Assembly (NCBI RefSeq): GCF_035943795.1
Contig: NZ_DASZBY010000080.1
Span: forward strand, 1-64,000
Direction: 5' to 3'
From: Aliidongia sp035943795
Lineage (GTDB): Bacteria; Pseudomonadota; Alphaproteobacteria; ATCC43930; CGMCC-115725
Length of the DNA: 64,000 nucleotides
The translations under genes and the position numbers were made by a program. The notes beneath the pieces are model-generated. The model had not been told where the DNA came from and ran no database searches. It saw only the letters and a program-made list of their open reading frames with translations. This document shows, one piece after another, positions 51,088-64,000 of this stretch (its first letter is position 1; the number at the start of each line of letters is the position of its first letter).

Positions 51088-53197
51088 GACGTTTTTGCCT
51101 CGGCTCGACCGTATCGGGGTTCGAGCGCAGCGCCGAAAGGGCGGCGAAGCGCGCGTCGTTCAGTAGCTCCGCGATCGGGATCGGCAGGCGCCGGCGCCAG
51201 TTCGGATGCTCGTCCATGGTGCCCGGCAGGTTGACCATGGTCTCGATGCCCAGCAGATCCTCGGCCTGGACCAGCAGCAGCGCACTGGGCGTGCGCGCGA
51301 GGAAGCGATGCACCGCCGCGATCAGGTCGTGGTGGAAATCCTCCGCCAGCTTGGCTTCGAGGTCCGGTGGCATCAGGTCCTGGCGGCGCAGGGCCGCAAC
51401 CAAGCGATGCCGGTCCAGCGCACGCGCCGCCTCATCGCGATGGCGCGCGGCGGCGGTCGGATACAGCCCCAGCGCCGCGCGCTCATGGATGTCGACGCCT
51501 TGCCACCAGCTCTTCAGCGGCGGCAGATCGTGGGTGCCGGCGCCGGCGGCGGCGAGGGGCGGGTAGGCCGTGGGCGATTTGAACCGGTCGCCCGCGCCGC
51601 GCTCGAACATCAGGATGCGGCAGGACAGGATCTTTGCCCGCGCCATCCGGGGGCGGAACGCGTGCGGCACGGTGCCCAGGTCTTCGCCCACGACCAGGCA
51701 CCGGTTGCGCCGGCTTTCCAGGGCCAGGATGCGGACCATGTCCTCGAACGGATAGCGGATGTAGGCGCCACGCTCGGCCGATTGTCCCTCTGGCACGAGA
51801 TACAGCTGCTTCAGCCCCATGACATGGTCGATGCGCAGGGCGCCGGCATGGCGCATGTTGGCACGCAGCGCCGCGATGAACGGCTGGTAGGCCTGGGTCC
51901 TGAGCGCTAGCGGGCTATAGGCGGTCAGCCCCCAGTTCTGTCCCTGGCGGTTCAGCAGGTCCGGCGGCGCGCCGACCGAGGCGCCGGTGATGTAGCTGTC
52001 GGGCGCGCTCCAGGTGTCTGCACCATAAGGATCGGCGCCGATCGCCAGGTCGCGATAGATACCGATCGACAGGCCCGCCGTCCTGGCTGCCTGGCCCAGC
52101 TGTCGGTCCGCCTCCCACTGCAGATACTGGTGATAGAGGATTTCGTCCTCATGGGCGGCGGCGAACCGTGGCGTATCGGCGCCGTCGGCCGAACGAAGCC
52201 CGTCCGGCCAATCCTTCCAGGCGAAGCCGGTATGGTCGAGATGATGGGACTGCAGCGCGTGAAACTGGGCGAACCGGACCAGCGGCTGGCCCAACTCCTG
52301 CTGAAATCGTCGGAACGCCTGACCGCGCTCGCTGGACGTGGACGCCAGGTGATCGTCGCGAAACGAGCGCCAGAGCAGGCGTAGGATGCCGGCCTTGAGC
52401 CGCGCCACCGCCGGATACTCAACGAGCTCGCTCGCTTGCACGTGCGCCAACTGGTCGCCGAATTCGCTGCTCGCGATGCGCTGCCGCGCCGGCTCGCAGG
52501 CCGCGAGGTCGGGCACGGCTGTGACGTCGATGTAGAGTGGATTGAGGAACAGGCGGCTGGATGGCGAATAGGGGCTGATCCGATGGGGCGCGGCAGGGAA
52601 CAGGGCATGGAGCGGATTGACCCCGATCATGCTGCCGCCGCGGGCCGCCACGCCGGCGCCGATCGTGCCCAGGTCGGTGAAATCGCCGATGCCCCATTGC
52701 GTCGGCGTGCGCAGGCCGTAGAGCTGGGTCGCGAGGCCCCAATCGCGCGCTTCGGCGCCCACCGGCAGATGACACTCGCCGGGCGACGCGATGACCTGGA
52801 TCGTTTCACCGTCGTCGGCAAACCGCAACCGGTGATAGCCGTCCGGCAACGCGGGCAGCGTCAGGGCACGCTCCCCTTCCGTCAGCTCGCCCTCGATGTC
52901 CCGGCCATCCTCACAGGACAGCGTCCATCGCCGGCCGACGGAGGCGTCGGGCACCGCGACCGAGGTTCCCTTGCCGGAGTCGACGACGAGCGCCGCCGGC
53001 AGCGCGGTCGATCGCGCACGCCGCTTCAGGCTGACCCGCGCGATTGCCTCCGTCTGGGCCGGAACCCCCATCGCGTCCAGCAGGGCGATCAGGCTATCGG
53101 CCGGTACGGTGTGGGGCTTGCCCCAGACGTCGCGCCACTCCGTCGCGATCCCCGCATGGGCCGCCAGTCGATGGAGCAGGGCGCGATGGACGCTCAT
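51080..53197 (-). CDS. malQ: MalQ, 4-alpha-glucanotransferase
   Basis: 705 residues of GH77 with a 140-residue N-terminal beta domain. Transfers glucan segments, lengthening maltodextrins and releasing glucose. Marks: LYGLRTPTQWGIGDFTDLGT, SRLFLNPLYIDVTAVPDLAA, nucleophile Asp in ALRIDHVMGLKQLYLVPEGQ, acid/base Glu in VVGEDLGTVPHAFRPRM, stabilising Asp in GAGTHDLPPLKSWWQG. It overlaps treZ by 4 nt and treY by 8 nt. In this operon it would recycle short maltodextrins between GlgX, TreY/TreZ and GlgB. Confidence 0.96.
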   Translation of the reverse strand: MSVHRALLHRLAAHAGIATEWRDVWGKPHTVPADSLIALLDAMGVPAQTEAIARVSLKRRARSTALPAALVVDSGKGTSVAVPDASVGRRWTLSCEDGRDIEGELTEGERALTLPALPDGYHRLRFADDGETIQVIASPGECHLPVGAEARDWGLATQLYGLRTPTQWGIGDFTDLGTIGAGVAARGGSMIGVNPLHALFPAAPHRISPYSPSSRLFLNPLYIDVTAVPDLAACEPARQRIASSEFGDQLAHVQASELVEYPAVARLKAGILRLLWRSFRDDHLASTSSERGQAFRRFQQELGQPLVRFAQFHALQSHHLDHTGFAWKDWPDGLRSADGADTPRFAAAHEDEILYHQYLQWEADRQLGQAARTAGLSIGIYRDLAIGADPYGADTWSAPDSYITGASVGAPPDLLNRQGQNWGLTAYSPLALRTQAYQPFIAALRANMRHAGALRIDHVMGLKQLYLVPEGQSAERGAYIRYPFEDMVRILALESRRNRCLVVGEDLGTVPHAFRPRMARAKILSCRILMFERGAGDRFKSPTAYPPLAAAGAGTHDLPPLKSWWQGVDIHERAALGLYPTAAARHRDEAARALDRHRLVAALRRQDLMPPDLEAKLAEDFHHDLIAAVHRFLARTPSALLLVQAEDLLGIETMVNLPGTMDEHPNWRRRLPIPIAELLNDARFAALSALRSNPDTVEPRQKRHG

Positions 53198-55002
53198 GAT
53201 TGCGCGGCTCCCTGGAGCGTGACGGAAACGAAGCGCGGGGGCAGATTTTCCACCGCCTCGTGACTGCGATAGATCAGCTCGCCGCGGCCGGGGCGTTGGG
53301 TAGCGGCGAGCGGCTCGTCGGACAGGTTGGCGAGCAGCGTCAGCTCCGCCCCGTCGAGCCGCCAGCGGACCTCGAGGCCGCCGGCGCCCAGGCGGACGAA
53401 CTGACCCTGGGGACGGTCGCTGTGAGCCAGCAGCGGCGCGATGTGTTTGCGCCGCAGCGCCAGCAACTGTCGGTAGAACGCCAACATTTCGGCATGTGCC
53501 GGCTCATCGAGGGCTGGCCAGTCGAGCTTCGCCGACAGGAACGTCGCCTCGGCGAGCGGATCGGGAATGCGCGCGCGGGCCGCCTCGTCGCGGAATTCGG
53601 CGAAGCCGGCGAATTCCTTGGCGCGGCCCTTGCGCACCGCGCCCGCCAGGTCGCCGTCGAAATCGCAGAAGAACGGGAAGGGTCGGTCCGTCGCCCATTC
53701 CTCGCCCATGAACAGCATCGGCACGGCCGGACTCAGCAGCAGGATGGCGGCGGCGGCACGCAGGCTGGCGCGGTCGGCGAAGTGGGGCAGGCGCCAGCCG
53801 TAGGCGTGATTGCCCACCTGGTCGTGATTCTGGATGAAATTGACGAAGGCGCTCGGCGGCAGATCGGCCGACGGCTCACCGCGTGGGCGGCCGTCGCGAT
53901 GGGGCGACGCCTCGCCCTGATAGACGAAGCCCTCGGCAAGCGCGCGACCGACCCGTGCTACCGGATCGCGGGCATAATCGTCGTAGTAGCCGCCAGCGGC
54001 TCCCGTCAGGGCCACCCGCAGGGCGTGGTGGAAATCATCGTTCCACTGGGCGTCATAGGGACCCGGACCACCGACGCCATTGCCCAGCAAGCTCGACTGG
54101 TTGCGATCGTTCTCCAGGATCAGATGGATCAACCGGCCGGGCAACTCGGTCCGAATGGTCTCCCCCAGTTCTTCCAGGATCGGCTGGGTGCTGGTGTCCT
54201 CGATCGCATGCACCGCATCGAAGCGCAGGCCGTCCAGATGGAATTCGTCCAGCCAATAGAGCGCGTTCTCGATGAAGAAGCGCCGGACGTTGGCGGCGCC
54301 GACATCGTCGAAATTGATGGCGCTGCCCCAGGGCGTATGGTGCTTGTCGGTGAAGAACCGGCTGGCATAGGCGTGCAGGAAATTGCCGGCCGGGCCGAAG
54401 TGGTTATAGACCACGTCCAGGATCACGCCGATGCCGCGCTGATGGCATTCGTCGACCAGGCGCTTCATCGCCTCCGGACCGCCATAGCGCTGGGCGGGCG
54501 CGAACGGCAGCACGCCGTCATAGCCCCAGTTCCAGCGGCCGGGGCATTCGGCCACCGGCATCAGTTCGATCAGAGTCACGCCGAGTGCCAGCAGATGGTC
54601 GAGATGCTGCGCGATCCCGGCAAAATCGCCCGCTTCGGAAAAAGTGCCGGGATGCAGCTCGTAGATGACCGCCTCGGCCCAAGGCACGCCCTGCCAGCCG
54701 CCGTCGCGCCAGTCGTAGGCATTGGGATCGACGACCGCGCTGACGGCGAGCGCGTCATCGGGTTGGCTGCGCGAGGCCGGATCGGGATAGAACGCGTCGC
54801 CGATCCGATAGCGATAGCGGGTGCCGGCGCCGGCCTCGGCGGTGGTGAGTTCGAACCAGCCGTCCGGTCCCATCATCATGGGAAACTGCCGCCCATCCGC
54901 GAATGTCAGGAACACAACCTCGGCGTCGGGCGCCCACAGGCGGAACTGGACGCCTTCCGACAGGATTTCCGCACCGAACGATAAAGGACGATGACGTCGC
55001 AT
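53194..55002 (-). CDS. treZ: TreZ, maltooligosyltrehalose trehalohydrolase
   Basis: 602 residues from the ATG at 55002, which shares its A with the glgX stop (TGATG). N-terminal CBM48-like beta domain (LSFGAEILSEGVQFRLWAPD), then GH13 barrel: IYELHPGTFSEAGDFAGIAQ, PVAECPGRWNWGYDGVLPFA, nucleophile Asp in HLDGLRFDAVHAIEDT, catalytic Glu in RLIHLILENDRNQSS, stabilising Asp in FVNFIQNHDQVGNHAYG. It hydrolyses the terminal trehalose from the TreY product. Overlaps malQ by 4 nt. Confidence 0.97.
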   Translation of the reverse strand: MRRHRPLSFGAEILSEGVQFRLWAPDAEVVFLTFADGRQFPMMMGPDGWFELTTAEAGAGTRYRYRIGDAFYPDPASRSQPDDALAVSAVVDPNAYDWRDGGWQGVPWAEAVIYELHPGTFSEAGDFAGIAQHLDHLLALGVTLIELMPVAECPGRWNWGYDGVLPFAPAQRYGGPEAMKRLVDECHQRGIGVILDVVYNHFGPAGNFLHAYASRFFTDKHHTPWGSAINFDDVGAANVRRFFIENALYWLDEFHLDGLRFDAVHAIEDTSTQPILEELGETIRTELPGRLIHLILENDRNQSSLLGNGVGGPGPYDAQWNDDFHHALRVALTGAAGGYYDDYARDPVARVGRALAEGFVYQGEASPHRDGRPRGEPSADLPPSAFVNFIQNHDQVGNHAYGWRLPHFADRASLRAAAAILLLSPAVPMLFMGEEWATDRPFPFFCDFDGDLAGAVRKGRAKEFAGFAEFRDEAARARIPDPLAEATFLSAKLDWPALDEPAHAEMLAFYRQLLALRRKHIAPLLAHSDRPQGQFVRLGAGGLEVRWRLDGAELTLLANLSDEPLAATQRPGRGELIYRSHEAVENLPPRFVSVTLQGAAQS

Positions 55003-57152
55003 CAGTTCGCCTCCCGATGAATGAACAGGACGAGCGACCGGGCCTTTAACGGGAAAGCGCGACCGGCCTCGATCTCGGTGCCGGGTTCGGCGAATCCGGT
55101 TTCGAACGCGGTATCGACGAGGGCCTCCCACCGCATCGGGCGCGGGGTCGGGGGTACCTGGAACGCGATCTCCTCATGGTGGGCATTGACCAGAACGAGA
55201 AAGCTCTTGTCGAAGTCCCGATGCCCGGTCGGACCGCGGTAGTACGAGCCCGCGCGCCCGTTCAACAGATATCCAAGGCAGCGGGCGTAGGGTTTGTTCC
55301 AATCTTCCGGCGTATATTCCCGGCCGTCAGGCGTCACCCACGTGATGTCCTTCAGCCCGTCGGACTGTTCCGCCCCGCGCAGGAACTGCGGGCGCGAGAA
55401 GACGTGATGGTCGCGGCGCAGGCGGATCAGGAATTCGACGAAGCTCTGAAAGCGCAGGCCGTCCTCGTCGACACCCTGCCAGTCGATCCAGGACAGCTCG
55501 TTATCCTGACAATAGGCGTTGTTGTTGCCTTGCTGCGTCCGGCCCAGCTCGTCACCGGCCAGCAGCATCGGCACGCCCAGCGACAACAGCAGCGCCGCCA
55601 TGATGTTACGCTTCTGCCGGCGGCGCAGCGCCAGGATCTTCGGATCGTCGGTCGGTCCCTCGACGCCGCAGTTCCACGAGAAATTGGCGTCGTGGCCATC
55701 GCGGTTGCCTTCGCCATTGTCCTCGTTGTGCTTCGTGTCGTAGGAGACGAGATCCTGCAGGGTGAAGCCGTCGTGGGCGGTGACGAAATTGATCGAGGCC
55801 CAGGGCCGCCGACCATTGTAGCCGAAGATGTCGGAGGAACCGGCGAGCCGGCTGCCCATCTCTGCCAGCATGTTTTCGTCGCCCTTCCAGAAGCGCCGGA
55901 CCACGTCGCGATAAGGCGCGTTCCACTCGGCCCAGCCTGGCGGGAACCCGCCGACGCGGTACCCGTCCGGGCCCAGGTCCCAGGGCTCGGCGATCAGCTT
56001 CATCTGGTTCAGGACCGGGTCCTGGCGCACCGCGTCCAGGAAGGCGCTACCGGGATCGAACGGATCCTTCTCGCGCGCCAACGTGGTCGCGAGGTCGAAG
56101 CGGAAACCGTCGACCCGCATCTCGCTGGCCCAGTAGCGCAGCGAGTCCATGACCAGTTGCAACACGCGCGGATGGTCGATGTTCAGCGTGTTGCCGGTGC
56201 CGGTATAATCGACATAGAGGCGCCGATCCTCCTTCAGCCGGTAATAGCTGGCATTGTCGATGCCGCGGAACGACAGGGTCGGTCCCAGGTGGTTGCCTTC
56301 GGCCGTGTGGTTGTAGACCACGTCGAGGATGACCTCGATTCCGGCCTCGTGCAGGCGGCGCACGGCGGTCTTCATCTCGTCGATCGAGCCGGTCGCGAGG
56401 TAGCGCGGATCGGGCGCGAAGAGGCTCAGCGAGTTGTAACCCCAGTAATTGGTCTTGCCCTGCTGGATCAGGTGGCGGTCGTTGATGAAGGCATGGATCG
56501 GCAGCAGCTCGATCGCGGTGATGCCCAGCTTGCACAGATGGTCCAGCATGCGCGGTGCCACCAGGCCTGAGAGCGTGCCACGAAAGCGTGGGTCGACTTC
56601 CGGATGCTTCTGGGTCATGCCCTTCACATGGGCCTCGAGGATGATCGTCTCGGGCCAGGGCGTGTTTGGGCGGCGATGATCGCCCCAGGAAAAGGCGCTC
56701 TCCACCACCTCGGACTTGGGAACGCCCCGCGCGTTGTCGCGCCGGTCGAAGCTCAGGTCGTCGCGCGTGCTGCTGGCGCGATAGCCGTAATGTACGTCGC
56801 TCCAGCGCAGCGGGCCGCGCAGCGACCGGGCATAGGGATCGATCAGCAGCTTGTGCCGGTTGAAGCGATGGCCGTTCTTGGGTTCGTAGGGCCCGTGGAC
56901 ACGATAGCCATAGAGGAGGCCCGGCCGTGCTTCCGGCAGATAGCCATGCCACGCCTGGTCGGTATATTCCGGCATCTTCAGCCGGGCCACTTCGCGCATG
57001 CCGGTCGGGTCGAACAGACACAGATCGACCGCGGTTGCATGGGCCGAGAACAGGCTGAAATTGACGCCGGCACCGTCCCAGGTCGCACCCATCGGATAGG
57101 GTTTTCCGGGCAGCAGGATCGGATTGGGTGGTGGGGCGTGATCCAGGTTCAT
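55002..57152 (-). CDS. glgX: GlgX, glycogen debranching enzyme
   Basis: 716 residues from the ATG at 57152. CBM48 domain followed by GH13_11 barrel: YPMGATWDGAGVNFSLFSAH, HGYLPEARPGLLYGYRVHGP, GMTQKHPEVDPRFRGTLSGL, DVVYNHTAEGNHLGPTLSFR, nucleophile Asp in VDGFRFDLATTLAREKDPF, catalytic Glu in MKLIAEPWDLGPDGYRVGGF, stabilising Asp in NFVTAHDGFTLQDLVSYDTK. Cleaves alpha-1,6 branches of limit dextrin, feeding TreY and TreZ. Overlaps glgB by 4 nt and treZ by 1 nt. Confidence 0.97.
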   Translation of the reverse strand: MNLDHAPPPNPILLPGKPYPMGATWDGAGVNFSLFSAHATAVDLCLFDPTGMREVARLKMPEYTDQAWHGYLPEARPGLLYGYRVHGPYEPKNGHRFNRHKLLIDPYARSLRGPLRWSDVHYGYRASSTRDDLSFDRRDNARGVPKSEVVESAFSWGDHRRPNTPWPETIILEAHVKGMTQKHPEVDPRFRGTLSGLVAPRMLDHLCKLGITAIELLPIHAFINDRHLIQQGKTNYWGYNSLSLFAPDPRYLATGSIDEMKTAVRRLHEAGIEVILDVVYNHTAEGNHLGPTLSFRGIDNASYYRLKEDRRLYVDYTGTGNTLNIDHPRVLQLVMDSLRYWASEMRVDGFRFDLATTLAREKDPFDPGSAFLDAVRQDPVLNQMKLIAEPWDLGPDGYRVGGFPPGWAEWNAPYRDVVRRFWKGDENMLAEMGSRLAGSSDIFGYNGRRPWASINFVTAHDGFTLQDLVSYDTKHNEDNGEGNRDGHDANFSWNCGVEGPTDDPKILALRRRQKRNIMAALLLSLGVPMLLAGDELGRTQQGNNNAYCQDNELSWIDWQGVDEDGLRFQSFVEFLIRLRRDHHVFSRPQFLRGAEQSDGLKDITWVTPDGREYTPEDWNKPYARCLGYLLNGRAGSYYRGPTGHRDFDKSFLVLVNAHHEEIAFQVPPTPRPMRWEALVDTAFETGFAEPGTEIEAGRAFPLKARSLVLFIHREAN

Positions 57153-59322
57153 GAAGGCTCCGCCGTGAGAATGACGGTCGCGAGCGGCGGCAAGGTGACG
57201 AGAACCGAGTAGGGGTAGCCATGCCACGGCATGGCTTCGGCCTCGACCCCGCCGGCATTGCCGAGGTCGCTGCCGCCATAGAGGCCGGAGTCGGTGTTGA
57301 GCCGTTCGGTCCAGCGGCCTTCGCGCGGCACGCCGACGCGATAGCCGTAGCGCGGCTGGGGCGTGAAGTTGCACAGCACCAGCGCCATGTGCCGGTGCCC
57401 GGCGTCGAAGCGCAGGAAGCTCAGCACACTCTGGTCGCTGTCGGTGGCGTCGACCCAGGCGAAGCCTTCGGGCAGGGCATCGAGCCGATGCAGCGCGGTC
57501 TCGCTGCGATAGAGCTGGTTCAGGTCGCGGATCAGCCGATGCACGCCGCCGTGCAGCTTGTCGTCCAGCAGGTGCCAATCGAGCTGCCCATCGTGGTTCC
57601 ACTCCCGTTCCTGACCGAACTCACAGCCCATGAACATCAGCTTTTTGCCGGGATGCGCCCACATGAAGGCGTAGTAGGCGCGCAGGTTGGCGAATTTCTG
57701 CCACCGGTCGCCCGGCATCTTGGTCAGCAGCGAGCCCTTGCCATGCACGACCTCGTCATGGCTCAAGGGCAGGATGAAATTCTCGGAGAAGGCGTAGAGC
57801 AGGCCGAAGGTCAGCTTGTTGTGATGGTACTTCCGATGGATCGGGTCCAGGCTCATGTACTGGAGCGTGTCGTGCATCCAGCCCATGTTCCATTTGAAGC
57901 CGAAACCGAGGCCGCCCAGATAGGTCGGCGCCGAGACCATGGGCCACGCGGTCGATTCCTCGGCCGCGGTGGTCGCGCCCGGTGCCTGGGCGAACACCAA
58001 TTCGTTGAAACGGCGCAGGAAATCGACTGCGTCGAGATTTTCTCGGCCGCCGAACTTATTGGGAACCCACTCGCCGGCCTTGCGGCTGTAGTCGAGGTAG
58101 AGCATCGAGGCGACCGCATCGACGCGCAGCCCGTCGACATGGAAATTTTCCAGCCACGACAAGGCATTGGCGATCAGGTAATTGACCACTTCGCGCCGGC
58201 CGTAATTGAAGATCAGCGTGTTCCAGTCCTGGTGGAAGCCCTGGCGCGGATCGGCGTGCTCGTAGAGGTGGGTGCCGTCGAACAGGCCCAGCCCATGCTG
58301 GTCGGTCGGAAAATGCCCCGGCACCCAGTCGAGCCAGAGGGCCAGGCCGGCCTGGTGGCAGGCATCGACGAAATACCGGAAATCGTCTGGCGTGCCGAAC
58401 CGGCTGGTCGGCGCGAACAGTCCGATCGGCTGATAGCCCCACGAACCGTCGAACGGATATTCGGAGACCGGGAGCACTTCGATATGGGTGAAGCCCAGGT
58501 TCGCGACATAAGGCACCAGCCGTTCGGCCAGCTCGCGATAGCTGAGCGGGCGGCCATCCTCGTGGCGTGCCCAGGAGCCCAGCTGCACCTCGTAGATCGA
58601 GATCGGTGCCTCGCGCGCATTGCGCTCGGCCCGCGCCTTCATCCAGGCCGCATCGCGCCAGGCATGAGCCGGGGCGGCGGCCACGACGGACGCGGTCGCG
58701 GGCGGGTGCTCCGCCTGCAAGGCGAGCGGGTCGGCCTTGAGCGGCAGCACCGCGCCGTTTGCTCCCTGGATTTCGTATTTATACGCCGTGCCCGCGGCTA
58801 CGGAAGGAATGAACAGGTCCCACACGCCGGCACCCGGATGCTTGCGCATCGGATGGCGACGGCCGTCCCAGTCGTTGAAGCCGCCGACGACGCTGACCGC
58901 CCGCGCGTTCGGCGCCCAGACGGCGAAGCCCACGCCATCGACCCCGTCGACGGTCATCGGATGGGCGCCGAGCTTGCTGAACGCCCGCTGATGGGTGCCT
59001 TCGCCCAGCAGATGCAGGTCGATCTCGCCCAGCACCGGACCGAACTTGTAGGGATCCTCGAAATCGACGATGCGATCCCCGGCATGGGCGCGCAGGCGAT
59101 AGTTGAAGCGCGCCCGCTTGCCGAGGTTGCCCTCGAACAGCCCGTCGGCGGTCTTGCGGTCGAGGGGGGCGATCTCTTCGCCGCTCGCCGCATCGATCGC
59201 GGTCAGGGTGTCGGCCCACGGTACGAAGGCGCGCAGCACCAGGGCGCCGCCCGTCTCGTGCAGGCCCAGGAAGCCGAACGGGTCGGCACGGAAGGATTCG
59301 TCGAGGCGCTCGGCAACGGACG

Positions 59323-59326
<4 letters not shown>
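57149..59326 (-). CDS. glgB: GlgB, 1,4-alpha-glucan branching enzyme
   Basis: 725 residues from the ATG at 59326, overlapping the treS/mak stop by 4 nt. Two N-terminal beta domains (DPFGFLGLHETGGALVLRAF and VGFAVWAPNARAVSVVGGFN) then GH13_9: YEVQLGSWARHEDGRPLSYR, LPVSEYPFDGSWGYQPIGLF, nucleophile Asp in HVDGLRVDAVASMLYLDYSR, catalytic Glu in AEESTAWPMVSAP, Asp in ILPLSHDEVVHGKGSLLTKM. It makes the alpha-1,6 branches. In the GlgE pathway it works on chains built by GlgE. Confidence 0.97.
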
Positions 59327-62675
<3,349 letters not shown>

Positions 62676-62679
<4 letters not shown>

Positions 62680-64000
62680 GACTCAGCTCCAACGGGCCGG
62701 ATGCGCAAGATCATCGCGGGGTAGGTTTCGGGATCGAGCAGGATCGCGTGCCGGGCACCGGTCCAACGGCGGCGCTCGCCGGTGAACAGGTCCTCGGTCT
62801 CGAAGCTGCCGTCCCAGGGCAGGCCCATGGCATCCATGGGGAAGACGATCTCGCTGCGCGCGACACGCTTGGGATCGAGCGTCACGGCCACGAATACCTG
62901 CTCGGTCCGATCGGCCGTCATCTTGCTGTAGAACAGCACGTCGTCGTGGGTCGCTTCGTGGAAGCGCAGATTGTCGAACAAGCGCAATGCCGGGCTATCG
63001 TGGCGCAGGCGGTTGATGCGCGCGATCTCGTCCTTGATGTTGCCGGGCCGATCCCAATCCCAGACCTTGTACTGGTACTTCTCGGAATTGAGGAATTCCT
63101 CCTTGCCCGGCACCGGTTCGGCCTCGCACAGCTCGTAGCCGTTGTAGAGGCCGTAGACCGGCGAGAGCGTCGCGGCCAGCACCAGGCGGATGACGAAACC
63201 GGCGCGTCCGCTGGTCTGCAGGTAGGAGGGCAGGATGTCCGGCGTGGTCGGGAAGAAGTTGGGTCGGTAATATTGCGCCGACTCGCCGACGGTCAACTCG
63301 GTCAGATAGTCGATGATCTCGCGTTTGTCGTTGCGCCAGGTGAAATAGCTGTAGGACTGGCTGAAGCCGATCTTGGCCAGGCGCCGCATCATCTTGGGCC
63401 GGGTGAACGCCTCGGCCAGGAACAGCACGTCTGGTGCCGTGCTGCGGATGTCGGCGATCAGCCATTCCCAGAAGGCGACGGGCTTGGTGTGCGGATTGTC
63501 GACGCGGAAGATCTTGACGCCCTCGTCGACCCAGAACCGGATCACGTCGCGCAGCGCCTCCCACAGCCCCTTCCAGTCCGGCTGGTCGAAGTCGACGTTG
63601 ACAATGTCCTCGTACCGCTTCGGCGGGTTCTCGGCGAACTTGATCGTGCCGTCGGGACGGCGCTTGAACCAGCCGGGATGCTCGGTCAGCCACGGATGGT
63701 CCGGCGCGCATTGCACGGCGAAATCCATCGCCACTTCCATGCCATGGTCATGGACCGCGCGGACGAAGCCGCGGAACTCGTCGATCGTGCCGATGTCCGG
63801 ATCGATCGCGTCGTGGCCGCCAGCCGTGCTGCCGATGGCATAGGGGCTGCCGGGTTCGCCGGGCGCCGCCGTCGTGCTGTTGTTGCGACCTTTGCGGTTG
63901 ACCATGCCGATCGGGTGGATCGGCACCAGATAGACCACATCGAAGCCCAACTCGCGGATCTCCGGCAGGCGGGCGGCGCAATCGGCAAAGCTGGCCGCCT
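62676..64000 (-). CDS. glgE: GlgE, alpha-1,4-glucan:maltose-1-phosphate maltosyltransferase (N-terminus beyond window)
   Basis: About 441 C-terminal residues are present; the frame is open to the right edge. GH13_3 marks: GFDVVYLVPIHPIGMVNRKG, GSTAGGHDAIDPDIGTIDEF, FAVQCAPDHPWLTEHPGWFK, nucleophile Asp in VKIFRVDNPHTKPVAFWEWL, acid/base Glu in VLFLAEAFTRPKMMRR, FTWRNDKREIIDYLTELT, and ELCEAEPVPGKEEFLNSEKY. GlgE extends glucan chains with maltosyl units from maltose-1-phosphate. First visible gene of the operon; its promoter lies outside the window. Confidence 0.95.

Overview
The window is high-GC DNA (most genes strongly GC3-biased) from what looks like an alphaproteobacterium, probably of the Rhodospirillales or a nearby order. 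The best evidence is an EcfG-type general-stress sigma factor (a class confined to alphaproteobacteria), its GGAAC-N16/17-xGTT promoters, and the overall gene style. I cannot name the species. I saw no tRNA, rRNA, CRISPR array, transposase or prophage.

Layout. 1-8 kb: MOSC-domain protein (cut by the left edge), a secreted repeat protein, then the C-P lyase operon phnGHIJKLM on the minus strand with the divergent repressor gene phnF. 8-13.5 kb: a Tat-type cell-wall amidase, a low-GC toxin/immunity pair, a hydratase-family enzyme and unknowns. 13.5-28.3 kb: a metabolic mosaic with an Ldh2 dehydrogenase, a PhnW-like transaminase, Dps, an ABC-F ATPase, a polar amino-acid ABC transporter, a secreted alpha/beta-hydrolase, RecQ, MetQ, BenE and an FAH-family enzyme. 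28.4-35.5 kb: a double cold-shock protein, small secreted proteins, and an aldolase-like PLP enzyme translationally coupled to a branched-chain-type ABC transporter in which permease LivM and ATPase LivG are fused.

36-48 kb is a stress island. It holds an EcfG-type sigma factor, two response-regulator-type proteins, PRC-barrel proteins, a DUF2934 protein, a GH15 enzyme, glycogen synthase, an alpha-glucosidase and a ferritin-loaded encapsulin. I read eight candidate EcfG promoters directly upstream of genes in this interval, including one in front of the sigma gene itself.

48-64 kb is one minus-strand, overlapping operon: glgE (cut by the right edge)-treS/mak-glgB-glgX-treZ-malQ-treY. It encodes both directions of trehalose/alpha-glucan interconversion: trehalose to maltose to maltose-1-phosphate to branched glucan, and glucan to debranched maltodextrin to trehalose. 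With the stress island next door it suggests an organism that manages desiccation, osmotic and oxidative stress with glucan/trehalose cycling and iron sequestration. The most novel-looking points are the dense EcfG regulon that includes an encapsulin, the toxin/immunity pair, the LivM-LivG fusion, and the kinase-like protein lacking an ATPase domain.
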